A stretch of DNA of 53,232 nt from Saprospiraceae bacterium (GTDB taxonomy: Bacteria; Bacteroidota; Bacteroidia; Chitinophagales; Saprospiraceae), in contig JAHDDO010000017.1 in the NCBI GenBank assembly GCA_020629315.1, forward strand, positions 34,018 through 87,249, in the 5' to 3' direction. Positions 16,542 through 25,135 of this stretch are shown one piece after another. The notes under the pieces are model-generated. The model was given only the letters and a program-made list of their open reading frames with translations. It made no database searches and had not been told where the DNA came from. Position 1 is the first letter of the stretch. Every line of letters starts with the position of its first letter. Both the position numbers and the translations under genes were made by a program.

Positions 16542-17531
16542 TTAATCATTATGTATCGGAATTAATGCAGCAACTTTAAAACCACCCGATTCCTTAAATC
16601 CAGCTTTAAATTGACCGTTCACGCTTTGAATTCTACTTTTCATATTTAATAAACCGATTCCTTCACCTAGTTTTTCCTCTTGAGTAAGTGATGAAAAATC
16701 TTCAACAATTAGTTGTAGTTGATCTTCTTTTTTATGTAGTCCAATGTCAATTAGTTTGGCTTGACCATGTTTCAGACTATTTTGAACGGCTTCTTGAATG
16801 ACTCTGTACACATTTAGCGAAGTGTTTGTTTCAATCGAGGTGTTTCCATTGTCAATATTAGTAGAGAATTGTATTTGCAATTGGTTAGAAATTTCAAGTT
16901 TTTGGATTAAATTTTCAATGGCGGAAGCTAGCCCATGATCGAGAAGACTAGATGGCATTAGTGAATGGGATATTTGTCTTAAGTTGTTAGATATTTCTGA
17001 AACTTGAGCTGATATATTTTGTAGTTTTGCCTTTTCTTTTTCGTCAGTTGTTTTCATAAGTAATCCTTCGACACCCAATTTAATTGTTGAAATGTCAGGT
17101 CCGATGCCGTCATGAATTTCCTTTGCAAGTCTCTTTCTTTCTATTTCTTGACCTTCAATTATAGATTGTAATGCATCATTCTTTTTTTGGATTAATGCTG
17201 TAACATTATTTATAAAAACCATAGTTCCAGATGTTATCTTTCGGATAACAATATTAAAGTACTCATCATAAATTTTGAGTTCCTTTATTTCCTTGTTTAT
17301 TCTCTTTTCAAATAAGATTGCATTTACAATACTTTCTAATTTAGTGGCAATGACAATGTTTTGTATAGGTTGTTCAATGTAATCGTGAATGGGTCCTTCA
17401 ATTTTGAAAATGTTTTTAGCAGCTTGATTTAATAAGGTAACACTCCCTTCAATGTCAAAACTGATGATGCCTTGGGGAAATACAGATATCAAATTATATA
17501 GAAATTCTAATGATTCTGTTCTTCCCTTCAT
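16542..17531 (-). CDS. PAS-containing histidine kinase, NarX/DegS type (HisKA_3)
   Basis: 329 residues without membrane helices: an N-terminal PAS-like sensor (LISVFPQGIISFDIEGSVTLLNQAAKNIF), the HisKA_3 dimerisation block ERKRLAKEIHDGIGPDIS with phospho-histidine H140, and a HATPase_c domain (VIQEAVQNSLKHGQA, GEGIGLLNMKSRI, GGFKV). Being cytoplasmic, it senses an internal signal or is driven by a partner. Its ATG overlaps the stop of the RsbT-RsbX fusion gene (ATGA), so the stressosome output probably acts on this kinase. No haem- or flavin-binding motif is obvious. Confidence 0.92.
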   Translation of the reverse strand: MKGRTESLEFLYNLISVFPQGIISFDIEGSVTLLNQAAKNIFKIEGPIHDYIEQPIQNIVIATKLESIVNAILFEKRINKEIKELKIYDEYFNIVIRKITSGTMVFINNVTALIQKKNDALQSIIEGQEIERKRLAKEIHDGIGPDISTIKLGVEGLLMKTTDEKEKAKLQNISAQVSEISNNLRQISHSLMPSSLLDHGLASAIENLIQKLEISNQLQIQFSTNIDNGNTSIETNTSLNVYRVIQEAVQNSLKHGQAKLIDIGLHKKEDQLQLIVEDFSSLTQEEKLGEGIGLLNMKSRIQSVNGQFKAGFKESGGFKVAALIPIHND

Positions 17532-18514
17532 TTTATTAAGTATTTCGCTGCGAATATCGTGGCATCGCCATAGCTTTTTCGGTATTTTTTAAAAATACCA
17601 TTCGCTACTATTTGTGCAGATCCCACAAACCGTTCTTCCATAGGTAATGAATGAATGCCATCAGTGCAGAGGACAATTTTTATTCCTTCTTCAAATTGTA
17701 ATTCTGTTGTTCCAGTCCTGAATTTTTGTAATTGCCCGAGTCTTCCGCCTTGATTTGCTAGTCTATGCAGCTTACCTTGTTTCACAACATACGCATGCGT
17801 ATCGCCATATCCTTTATAGATAATTTTTTTAGGAGTAATACGGGCTAAAGATGCTGTTATTCCAACATTATCATTACTCTCTCTAAGTACATTGTCAAGA
17901 TCTTGAAGTAATGTTTCGATTGGTTTCCTATAGTTTTTTTCAATGTACTTTTTGCAAGCATTAGCTGTGGCAAATGCATCATACCCTTGTCCGGGGCCGT
18001 CAATAATGCCCATTAAGAGGGAATCTCCATTATATTCTTTCAATATATATTGATCACCATTAAAGCTATACATACCATCGGCAAAACTGACAAGGCCAAG
18101 GTCTAATACCTCATGATTAATTTCTTTATATTTCTCGAGAATAACCACGGTCCCATTTTCATGGTCACTTTCTAACTGCATAAAGTCGCTACATCTTTCC
18201 GCGACTGATAAGCCAAGACCCAAACTACCTTTAATAGTTGAATACCCTTCTTCATAAGCTGATTCGACGTTTTCAATTCCAGGGCCATCATCGCTGATAA
18301 TTACTCGTAGTACATTTTCTTTTGACGTATTTAGTTCTAAGGTCCCTCCACTGGCATGACGAATGGCATTAGTGCAAATTTCTGATATTGCTAAAATAAA
18401 GGTTTCAGTATCTAGTACACTAAAGCCCTTTGTGATAGCGGTTTCGCGAATAATGCGCAGATCATTGTGAAGAGTAGCAATTTCTACTAAATCTATAATA
18501 ATTGGATGGGTCAT
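17528..18514 (-). CDS. RsbT-like switch kinase fused to an RsbX-like PP2C phosphatase
   Basis: 328 residues. The N-terminal part (1-130) is an anti-sigma/RsbT-type HATPase: N box EICTNAIRHASGG, DDGPG (D75 onward), and GSLGLGLSVAERCSD. The C-terminal part (about 137-328) is an RsbX/SpoIIE-like PP2C: LLMGIIDGPGQGYDA (metal-binding D172), YGDTHAYVV, and LCTDGIHSLP. In Bacillus these are separate proteins, RsbT phosphorylating RsbS and RsbX reversing it. The fusion puts both activities in one polypeptide. It overlaps the STAS gene and the kinase gene by 4 bp each. Confidence 0.88.
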   Translation of the reverse strand: MTHPIIIDLVEIATLHNDLRIIRETAITKGFSVLDTETFILAISEICTNAIRHASGGTLELNTSKENVLRVIISDDGPGIENVESAYEEGYSTIKGSLGLGLSVAERCSDFMQLESDHENGTVVILEKYKEINHEVLDLGLVSFADGMYSFNGDQYILKEYNGDSLLMGIIDGPGQGYDAFATANACKKYIEKNYRKPIETLLQDLDNVLRESNDNVGITASLARITPKKIIYKGYGDTHAYVVKQGKLHRLANQGGRLGQLQKFRTGTTELQFEEGIKIVLCTDGIHSLPMEERFVGSAQIVANGIFKKYRKSYGDATIFAAKYLIK

Positions 18515-18957
18515 TTATCTTGGATTAAGGCAATACCTTGTTTTTTATAAACAAGTTTTAATGCTCTTTTGAGGTTTTTCTCTACTTGGATGTTTTCGAG
18601 TTCCACATTTGCTGTAACCATGCTGTTTGCAACAACGGGTTTAATCCCACAAAAAATAACCTCCATACCTAGTAATTGAAGAAGCTTATTCAAATTTTTC
18701 AAGTGAGCGGCAATGGAACTATCAATAATCTCGATGTTGCTTAAGTCAACGATTATGATATCATGATCATTTCTATCTGCAATTTCTAATAGAGTATCAA
18801 CTACCCTTTTCATTCGGACAGAATCCAACGTACCATAGAATGAAGAGAATAAGCATCTGTCAGTAATTTCATTTACCACAATGGGTGCATCACCACCCAA
18901 CACTCTTCTGCTTATGGCTAATTTTTGCTTGCCAGGATCATTTGGAACAGAGTTCAT
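18511..18957 (-). CDS. STAS-domain protein, RsbS-like
   Basis: 148 residues: a 30-residue leader, then one STAS domain (CLFSSFYGTLDSVRMKRVVDTLLEIA, DIIIVDLSNIEIIDSSIAAHLKNL, LLGMEVIFCGIKPVVANSMV). S80/S81 in IIDSS match the serine phosphorylated by RsbT in RsbS. There is no N-terminal globin-like sensor, so it is RsbS-like and not RsbR. No RsbR gene is in the window; a stressosome would need sensors encoded elsewhere. It is the first gene of a five-gene operon headed by the box at 19036-19050, so the switch probably controls its own synthesis. Confidence 0.88.
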   Translation of the reverse strand: MNSVPNDPGKQKLAISRRVLGGDAPIVVNEITDRCLFSSFYGTLDSVRMKRVVDTLLEIADRNDHDIIIVDLSNIEIIDSSIAAHLKNLNKLLQLLGMEVIFCGIKPVVANSMVTANVELENIQVEKNLKRALKLVYKKQGIALIQDK

Positions 18958-18980
18958 GTAACTTTTTTACTATTGTATAT

Positions 18981-19050
18981 CAAAAATCGTTTCTATTTTG
19001 ATTCTTTTAATCAAGGAAACTACCATTTTAGTGGATAGGTAATTTACCTA
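18981..19050 (-). promoter_or_regulatory. Stress-box promoter 4 (upstream of the switch operon)
   Basis: Perfect palindrome TAGGTAAATTACCTA at 19036-19050. GATTTTTG follows at 18981-18988 in the -7 position, one base closer than in the other copies, with TTG 23 bases before it. The intermediate element reads AAATGGTAGTTTC, sharing only AAAT and TTT with the 12-mer of promoters 1 and 3. Upstream, a near-palindrome CTTACAACTGTAAG lies at 19117-19130 and a TTACCTA half-site at 19201-19207. Confidence 0.68.
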
Positions 19051-19227
19051 TTTCGTTTATACCTTTAGAATTTGGAAATGAACAAACTCAAAAACAGCAT
19101 TACATTGATTTTTTATCTTACAACTGTAAGAGAATGACTACCCATTTTCCGGACAAACAGATAAACAGCTGGCCTAAATACTTTTTAATACATTGATATT
19201 TTACCTACAAGAAAACATAAATAATAA

Positions 19228-20277
19228 TCATAACCATTTACGTTGTTTAAAGTAAATGAAAAGGCCAATGGAGATTATAGCCATTACAGATATCAAAATG
19301 AAATAACCATAGGGGTGAGAAAGTTCAGGCATATTTTGAAAGTTCATACCATATACGCCTACTAAAAATGATAAGGGGACAAAAAAGGTAGTAATGACAG
19401 TAAGAACTTTCATTATTTCATTCATCTTGTTACTCACTTCTGATAAATACAAATCTTGTAGCCCATTTGCATATTCTTTTTGATTTTCCAATCTATCTAA
19501 CGTTTGTAATGTAAGATCGAACGCATTCCTGTAATATATTAGGCAACTATCAGTGATAATACTTGAATCTGATCGTAATAAGCGAGAAAGAGAATCTCTA
19601 AAAGCACTGACATGCTTATACATTCGCTGGATTTCTTTTCTTAGATAATGTAACTGTTGTCTAATATCTTTATTGCTAGATTCTAAAATTTCAGTTTCAA
19701 TAGCTTCGATTTCGTCAGCTATGGTGTCAATGACAAGGAAATAATTATCAATAATAGTGTCTAAAAGGGCAAATAATAAATAGTCAGTTCCTTTAGATCT
19801 AACTTGACCTTTTGCTTGCATTAATCTATTTCTAACTTGATAGAATATATCACTGTGGTCTTCCTGAAAAGATAAAATATATTCATCAGTAAGATAAAAG
19901 CTGATATGCTCGGCATGTATTTTTTTAGTGTGATCAATAAAAGTGAGAGACTTAATTGTTATAAATAAGGCATTCTCGAAAGCCTCGAAAGATGGCCGTT
20001 GCAATGTATTCGCTATATCAGACTGAACCAGTGGGTGGATAGAAAAACTATGGCCTACATGTTCTATTAATTTTGTATCATGGAGTCCTCTGAAGTCAAA
20101 CCAATCAACTTTATTTTCTATCTCTTCAAAGATTAATTTTGAATGGTTATCCAACTCTTTGTCTGAAATTGAATGGGCGTCATAAGATAATTGGTGTATT
20201 TGGATACGCTCTACTTTTTTATTTCCTATAAAAACGACTGCGCCAGGCGTATTATCAATTGGCTTCTTAGGCTTCAT
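19228..20277 (-). CDS. corA: CorA-family magnesium/cobalt channel
   Basis: 349 residues: a large cytoplasmic N-terminal funnel domain (DWFDFRGLHDTKLIEHVGHSF, TLQRPSFEAFENALFITIKSL), the long stalk helix (DEIEAIETEILE onward), then two C-terminal membrane helices separated by the selectivity motif GMN (310-312, VYGMNFQNMPE), ending in the basic QRKWL. It forms a pentameric Mg2+ channel in the inner membrane. The gene is monocistronic and flanked by gaps; no stress palindrome precedes it, so although next to the stress island it seems to be outside the regulon. Confidence 0.93.
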   Translation of the reverse strand: MKPKKPIDNTPGAVVFIGNKKVERIQIHQLSYDAHSISDKELDNHSKLIFEEIENKVDWFDFRGLHDTKLIEHVGHSFSIHPLVQSDIANTLQRPSFEAFENALFITIKSLTFIDHTKKIHAEHISFYLTDEYILSFQEDHSDIFYQVRNRLMQAKGQVRSKGTDYLLFALLDTIIDNYFLVIDTIADEIEAIETEILESSNKDIRQQLHYLRKEIQRMYKHVSAFRDSLSRLLRSDSSIITDSCLIYYRNAFDLTLQTLDRLENQKEYANGLQDLYLSEVSNKMNEIMKVLTVITTFFVPLSFLVGVYGMNFQNMPELSHPYGYFILISVMAIISIGLFIYFKQRKWL

Positions 20278-20337
20278 GTATTAAATATAATATCAATGCT
20301 TGAACATCGTAGTGCTCCCTAAGCTACAAAGAGCTAT

Positions 20338-21303
20338 CTACACAATACCCAAATGTAAGATTCGACCTCCCGTTTGATTAACTGGACTTATACTTTTACC
20401 AATCACTATCCCTGCTTCTGGCGCAGTATATTCTTTGATTCTATGGCCAAAAACATCTCTGATATATGCAATCCGTTGGCCATTAGTAATATTATCTAGT
20501 AAATTAGCTTCTACATGTAATAGCCCGCCTTGATCGGTATATAACCAATACGAACGTTTACAGATAACGGTTTCTTTCTCTGCTAATTCGACCTCATCTT
20601 GAATCATACCTAAGTGGCATAAAACATTGTGAATTCCTTCTATGCCTGATCTTATCAACCGTTTTTGAAATGTATTAGGGTTCCCAACTTCCAATGTAAT
20701 AGCCGGAATATTTAATGCATCTGCCGCACCTCGCAGCGTACCATCAGAAGGGGGATTATGAACAATGATGTCTGCATTTTGAAGCATAGCCAACGATTTT
20801 GTTTCCTGCTGATCCATGTCGGCTCGAATATAGTATGAATTAATCCTACCTTGGGAAGCAGTATGTAAGTCTATCAGGTAGTCAAACTTTTTGACTAGCT
20901 TTTCAATGACATTATGAGTGTACACCTGACTCACGGTGCCCGTAGATTTTCCTGGCATAATGTGATTAAGATCAACACCATCAATGAAACGCCTCTTTTT
21001 TCTTAGGTAGGACGGTACATTAACTACAGGAACACCAATTATAGTACCTGACAAATCATCGCTTTCAATTTCTTTAAATAAACGCTGAATAACAGGAATC
21101 CCATTCAATTCATTACCATGCACGGCGGCTGTTAATCCTAATACAGGGCCTGGTTTCATTCCTTTAGCAATCATTACAGGAACATTGATTGGTGCGCCCA
21201 AGCCATCTCTTACAATTTCCAACCAATAATATTGAATGGTACCCGGTGCTACCGACTGTATGTCTATGTTATTAACAAGCGCTATGTTATCCAATTTGAT
21301 CAT
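20338..21303 (-). CDS. AstE/AspA-family zinc hydrolase (deacylase), third gene of the ATP-grasp operon
   Basis: 321 residues of the succinylglutamate desuccinylase/aspartoacylase family (M14-like fold). Zinc ligands are visible as H62-x2-E65 (AAVHGNELNG) and H147 (DLHTAS); the catalytic Glu is likely E205 (TLEVGNP); DLNHIMPGK matches the family's DLNRxFPG. A C-terminal beta domain follows (TAPEAGIVIGKSISPV). It should remove an acyl or amino-acyl group from a small amide. It overlaps the upstream GshB-like gene by 17 bp, so it works with two ligases; trimming or recycling of their product is inferred. The substrate is unknown. Confidence 0.85.
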   Translation of the reverse strand: MIKLDNIALVNNIDIQSVAPGTIQYYWLEIVRDGLGAPINVPVMIAKGMKPGPVLGLTAAVHGNELNGIPVIQRLFKEIESDDLSGTIIGVPVVNVPSYLRKKRRFIDGVDLNHIMPGKSTGTVSQVYTHNVIEKLVKKFDYLIDLHTASQGRINSYYIRADMDQQETKSLAMLQNADIIVHNPPSDGTLRGAADALNIPAITLEVGNPNTFQKRLIRSGIEGIHNVLCHLGMIQDEVELAEKETVICKRSYWLYTDQGGLLHVEANLLDNITNGQRIAYIRDVFGHRIKEYTAPEAGIVIGKSISPVNQTGGRILHLGIV

Positions 21304-22288
21304 AGGTGTATTTTACCATTTTATTAGCAATAAACCCCAAAATATCTTGGGTAGTATTAGCATCAGCTTGCTTTATTCCTCCTATACTTAATGTGTTTAT
21401 TTCGGATATCACTCGAATACCATCATCATCTACCAAGGTGTCAATGCCTGCCATAAATATGCCCTCTTTCTCCAAATATGGTTTTAACTTTTTTACCATT
21501 ACTTGTTCTGAAATACCGGCAGCTGAAGCTCTACTAGAACCACCTCTAGCAACATTACATAACCAGCTTCCTTTTGCAGGCAAACGTAATGATGCTGCCA
21601 CAATCTCTCCATCAATATAAATCAAACGTTTATCACCCATATGAACATTTTTTAAAAATTTCATGGCTATATATCCATTTTGATCTAGCTCTGACGGGAA
21701 TTTAGAAAAGTATTGCTCTATACTATACGTTTCATTTCCAGTATCAATTTGATGACCTTCTACTTTCAATATTCCTTTACCTCCATAGTTGCGAAGCGGT
21801 TTAAGAACTATATCAAACTCTTTTGCAAAAGACTTAATGTCCGCGATGGTTTTTACTCGTTTTACTGGTGGACATAGATCTTGAATTTGTAGCAGATAGC
21901 CTTTATTAGAGGTTTTGATAATACCGGTAGGGCTGTTTATAAAAACACTGTCTGTAAAATGAATTTCTAGTCGTCTCAAAAAATCATCAGTAATAGGCCT
22001 AGGCAATCGCATAAATATCAAATCAAAACCATTGGTATTAATTTCCACGGAATAATCCCTAAAATGAGATTGATCTAGCTCATAATCAAAACCTTCAAAG
22101 TGTTTCATGGCATGAATCGTTTCAAAATCGCCTAAAAAGAAAGCTTTATTTTCAGCTTGATGTCTGGAAGCTATGAAAATGTCACTAACCATATTATGCT
22201 TAGCTAAGGCATTTACAATTGCATACATTGAATTTTCTGCGCTATGAGTCGCGGCATCTGTTAAGACTAATATTCGTAATGTTTTCAT
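21287..22288 (-). CDS. Glutathione-synthetase-like ATP-grasp ligase
   Basis: 333 residues resembling GshB: an N-terminal Rossmann-like domain (ILVLTDAATHSAENSMYAIVNAL, DLIFMRLPRPITDDFL), then ATP-grasp with FINSPTGIIKTSNKG, the lysine-rich VLKPLRNYGGKGI nucleotide loop, and metal-binding ends GIDTLVDDDGIRVISEINTLSIGG. Such enzymes join a carboxylate to an amine through an acyl phosphate. It overlaps a second ATP-grasp gene by 4 bp upstream and the AstE-like gene by 17 bp downstream. True glutathione synthesis is unlikely because no glutamate-cysteine ligase is present nearby; a different amide product is inferred. Confidence 0.82.
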   Translation of the reverse strand: MKTLRILVLTDAATHSAENSMYAIVNALAKHNMVSDIFIASRHQAENKAFFLGDFETIHAMKHFEGFDYELDQSHFRDYSVEINTNGFDLIFMRLPRPITDDFLRRLEIHFTDSVFINSPTGIIKTSNKGYLLQIQDLCPPVKRVKTIADIKSFAKEFDIVLKPLRNYGGKGILKVEGHQIDTGNETYSIEQYFSKFPSELDQNGYIAMKFLKNVHMGDKRLIYIDGEIVAASLRLPAKGSWLCNVARGGSSRASAAGISEQVMVKKLKPYLEKEGIFMAGIDTLVDDDGIRVISEINTLSIGGIKQADANTTQDILGFIANKMVKYTYDQIG

Positions 22289-23727
22289 AGCATTATTTCA
22301 TTGAGTAGTGTGATATCGTTGTTTAAAGATTTGAAAAGTTTATTTCTGAATTTTCCTTTGCTGTTGTAAAGATTAATGCACATCTTATCAATGGATATGG
22401 TTGATAAGACAGTTTGTATGTATGCTTCGATGAGATCGTCCAAGCCGATGCCAAGTTTATTGAAATCCCTACGATCCATTAAAATGAGTCTGTTGGTATC
22501 TGACCCCCACAGATTATCGCCCAACTTTATACTTAGATTGGTCCCAAGCATCGACCAGGAATCAGCGCCTTGGTCTAGCTTTTCGGTAAGCGGTTTTGCT
22601 GCTCTTCTTGAGTATATACACAAAGGTCTAATTCCGTTAGGGGTAGAACTTACCATCATTCGGATGTCAGCTACATAGGTTTGGTCATTTTTTGAGGGAA
22701 TAGTGCCTACATGATAATACTTGCCTTGACTGCTTGTTGAACTCCAATTATAATTCCCAATTAAACTTTGAACGATAAATCGTTCGTAGCTAATCTCTTG
22801 CTCCATAAATGCGGTTAGTTCAGTTTGGTTAGTAATTGTGTATACACCTTGACCTGCGTTACTATAGGGTACTTTAACAACGGCATGACCGCCCATTTTT
22901 TGAACCCATAGCGGGACTTCAGCTTTGCTAATATCCCATATTGTTTCAGGTATATTTATAGTTAAACCGTAATTAGCCAATTCTGAATTATACAAATCAT
23001 ATGCCTTGGCCGCGACCATTTTATTTCTACCTCCAGCAAGACAAGCTACTATTGGATTCAGAATCTTGGTTTTGCAATGTAGCGGAAATCGGGTCCAAGG
23101 TTTTTGAGTAACATACCTAAAGATGGCTCTTAGATTATGCCATGTATCGTCATGATACACCTGAAAGATGCCTTCTTGAATTCGAACATGCTTATTTTCT
23201 TGACCCGAGTAGTATGGAACATAAAGTACTTTTTCATTGAATACATCTGCAATTACTGAAGCATAGCCAGAGGTTTCCATTTCATTTTTATCATAGAATA
23301 CAGCCAATGCCCCTTCAATCCTTGGAACGCCTTGCTTAGGTTTAAGCATAGGTTTGAATGTTCGTTCAACTAATAATCGGTAGGATCCATCCTCTTTATT
23401 ATCATCAAGTAAGGGCATTGACTTTTGGCCTGAAGGACAAGAGTTATTTTCTATTATAACCATTTGTCTTTTGCCTTCTTCAGAAGTAGAATTAATTAGG
23501 TCAGCGCCACTCCAAAGAAAGTGTTTACATCGATAACTTAGGATTTCTTCCAACTTTTCCTTATCAACTAAAGGATGAAGATGGCAGTAGCGCGAAATAA
23601 TCTTACTTTTCTCTAAATTCAAGAAGAAATTAACCATCGGGTGGATTGTAGCATTTAATGCTTTAGGGTACCAATGATCCGTATTTTCGAACTGGTCTGG
23701 CAAGACCCATTCAACTTGTTTTTTCAT
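22285..23727 (-). CDS. Uncharacterised large ATP-grasp-type ligase, first gene of the operon
   Basis: 480 residues. I do not recognise a named family, but the middle has ATP-grasp-like features: VQKMGGHAVVKVPYSNAGQGVYTI (lysine and glycine-rich nucleotide loop), YERFIVQSLI, and DIRMMVSSTPNGIRPLCIYSRRA in the metal/phosphate region. The N-terminal half (WVLPDQFENTDHWYPKALNATIHPM, IIENNSCPSGQKSMPLL, VLYVPYYSGQ) is probably the acceptor-binding part. It heads the three-gene operon with a GshB-like ligase and a zinc deacylase. Two ligases in a row suggest assembly of a molecule with at least two amide bonds. Confidence 0.7.
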   Translation of the reverse strand: MKKQVEWVLPDQFENTDHWYPKALNATIHPMVNFFLNLEKSKIISRYCHLHPLVDKEKLEEILSYRCKHFLWSGADLINSTSEEGKRQMVIIENNSCPSGQKSMPLLDDNKEDGSYRLLVERTFKPMLKPKQGVPRIEGALAVFYDKNEMETSGYASVIADVFNEKVLYVPYYSGQENKHVRIQEGIFQVYHDDTWHNLRAIFRYVTQKPWTRFPLHCKTKILNPIVACLAGGRNKMVAAKAYDLYNSELANYGLTINIPETIWDISKAEVPLWVQKMGGHAVVKVPYSNAGQGVYTITNQTELTAFMEQEISYERFIVQSLIGNYNWSSTSSQGKYYHVGTIPSKNDQTYVADIRMMVSSTPNGIRPLCIYSRRAAKPLTEKLDQGADSWSMLGTNLSIKLGDNLWGSDTNRLILMDRRDFNKLGIGLDDLIEAYIQTVLSTISIDKMCINLYNSKGKFRNKLFKSLNNDITLLNEIML

Positions 23728-23934
23728 GTTTTGATTTTCAATTCCTTATAGACGAAAATCAACTTCAAAAAGTTTCTTTTTTTTACCTTTTTTTCAGTCT
23801 AAAGCAACTTTTTTTTTAGCCTAATATGTTCAGAAATGTATATTGAAAGCAGCTTTTCTATAATACCTTATTCGCATTTATAAAACTCACTATTGCTACT
23901 AACAAATACATAGGCTTCAAATGGGAAAGAAAAA

Positions 23935-25113
23935 TTATTCAAAAAGAACCTCTCTAAGCTCAAGAAGTAGATCTATATACGCATCTCCATATTTTAATGG
24001 TCCAGCATTATACAGGACAACTAAGGTCCGTTCATCATCTGGATACGTTTGAGCAAAAGTGATAAACCCACTAACGGCACCTGTGTGTCCAATGCCGTTC
24101 CCAAATTCAGATTCATACTTATCAATGCCATACCCATAGGCAACCTCTTCATCATCTGGATCATTATCTGGGTAGAAATACCATGTCTGCATAGTTTCAA
24201 AACTGGCTGGGGATATGATTTGACCAGAGGTCAGTAGCTTAAAAAATCTACCAAGGTCTTGTGCATTCATAGCGATACTACCATCTGCAGAGTTTACTTC
24301 TTCTTCATAGAAAAATTCGCTGTCTACCATTTCACCAGATCCGTTAAGATCTATATACCCCCGCACCATTGACTCAGGAAAATTACGACCAGAAATATAC
24401 CAACCACTGGTCAAATTATGCGGAGCAAATATTTTTTCTTCGAATAAGTCAAATAAGGTTTTACCACTTACTTTTTCTAAGATCATTCCTGTTAAGGTGT
24501 AGCCAATATTTGAATAATGATATTGCCCATCTACAGGACCGACGGGATCTTGATCGTAGATATACTTCAGATAATCTTCTTGTGAATGGATATTCTGTTC
24601 TTGATTTAGATTATCAAAATAGTATGGAAAATCATAGAAGTCTGGAAAGCCAGCTGTATGTTGTAACATGTGCTTTAATTGAACGTCATTTCCATTAGGT
24701 AGCCTGTCCGTAATTGATGGGTCTAAATGTTCGGTAATAAAATCATCCAATGAAAGCAAACCTTCCTCTATGATCTTCATAGTTAATGTTGCTGTCAATG
24801 TCTTCGTAATACTCGCTAATAAAAATGGGTTGCAAGAGGTGATATCAACACCACTAGCTAGGTCAGCTGATCCCCCAACTCCTAGAAACTCACCTTCTTC
24901 ATCGGCTAAGAATACAGATACACCTAATACACCTTGAGCTACATATGTATCTATTATTGTTTGGTATTGATTTGCTTTTGAGTGTAAAGAAGAACTGTCT
25001 TCAAAAGAAAGTTCACACTCGTAATTCGAAGCGGGTATTACTTGATTTTTACTGCAAGAAATCGAACAAATGAGTAATCCGATCAAACAAATAATTTTAT
25101 TAAATGACTGCAT
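23935..25113 (-). CDS. Serine hydrolase of the class C beta-lactamase fold, lipoprotein
   Basis: 392 residues with a lipoprotein signal (LLICSISC, Cys20). Catalytic motifs are complete: SxxK as S101-I-T-K104, YSN at 200-202, and HTG in GIGHTGAVSG near the C-terminus. This is the S12 peptidase / esterase EstB / D-aminopeptidase-type group and in Bacteroidota is usually a cell-surface or periplasmic esterase or peptidase, not an antibiotic-resistance enzyme. It is followed by a 190-residue membrane protein gene read in the same direction, upstream by 22 bp. Confidence 0.88.
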   Translation of the reverse strand: MQSFNKIICLIGLLICSISCSKNQVIPASNYECELSFEDSSSLHSKANQYQTIIDTYVAQGVLGVSVFLADEEGEFLGVGGSADLASGVDITSCNPFLLASITKTLTATLTMKIIEEGLLSLDDFITEHLDPSITDRLPNGNDVQLKHMLQHTAGFPDFYDFPYYFDNLNQEQNIHSQEDYLKYIYDQDPVGPVDGQYHYSNIGYTLTGMILEKVSGKTLFDLFEEKIFAPHNLTSGWYISGRNFPESMVRGYIDLNGSGEMVDSEFFYEEEVNSADGSIAMNAQDLGRFFKLLTSGQIISPASFETMQTWYFYPDNDPDDEEVAYGYGIDKYESEFGNGIGHTGAVSGFITFAQTYPDDERTLVVLYNAGPLKYGDAYIDLLLELREVLFE

Positions 25114-25135
25114 ATTTTTTCATTTTGCATTACTC

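Noticed and set aside
23935-25113. Beta-lactamase antibiotic-resistance gene
   Set aside because: The motifs fit the wider serine hydrolase (S12/esterase) group and the lipoprotein form; nothing points to antibiotic hydrolysis.
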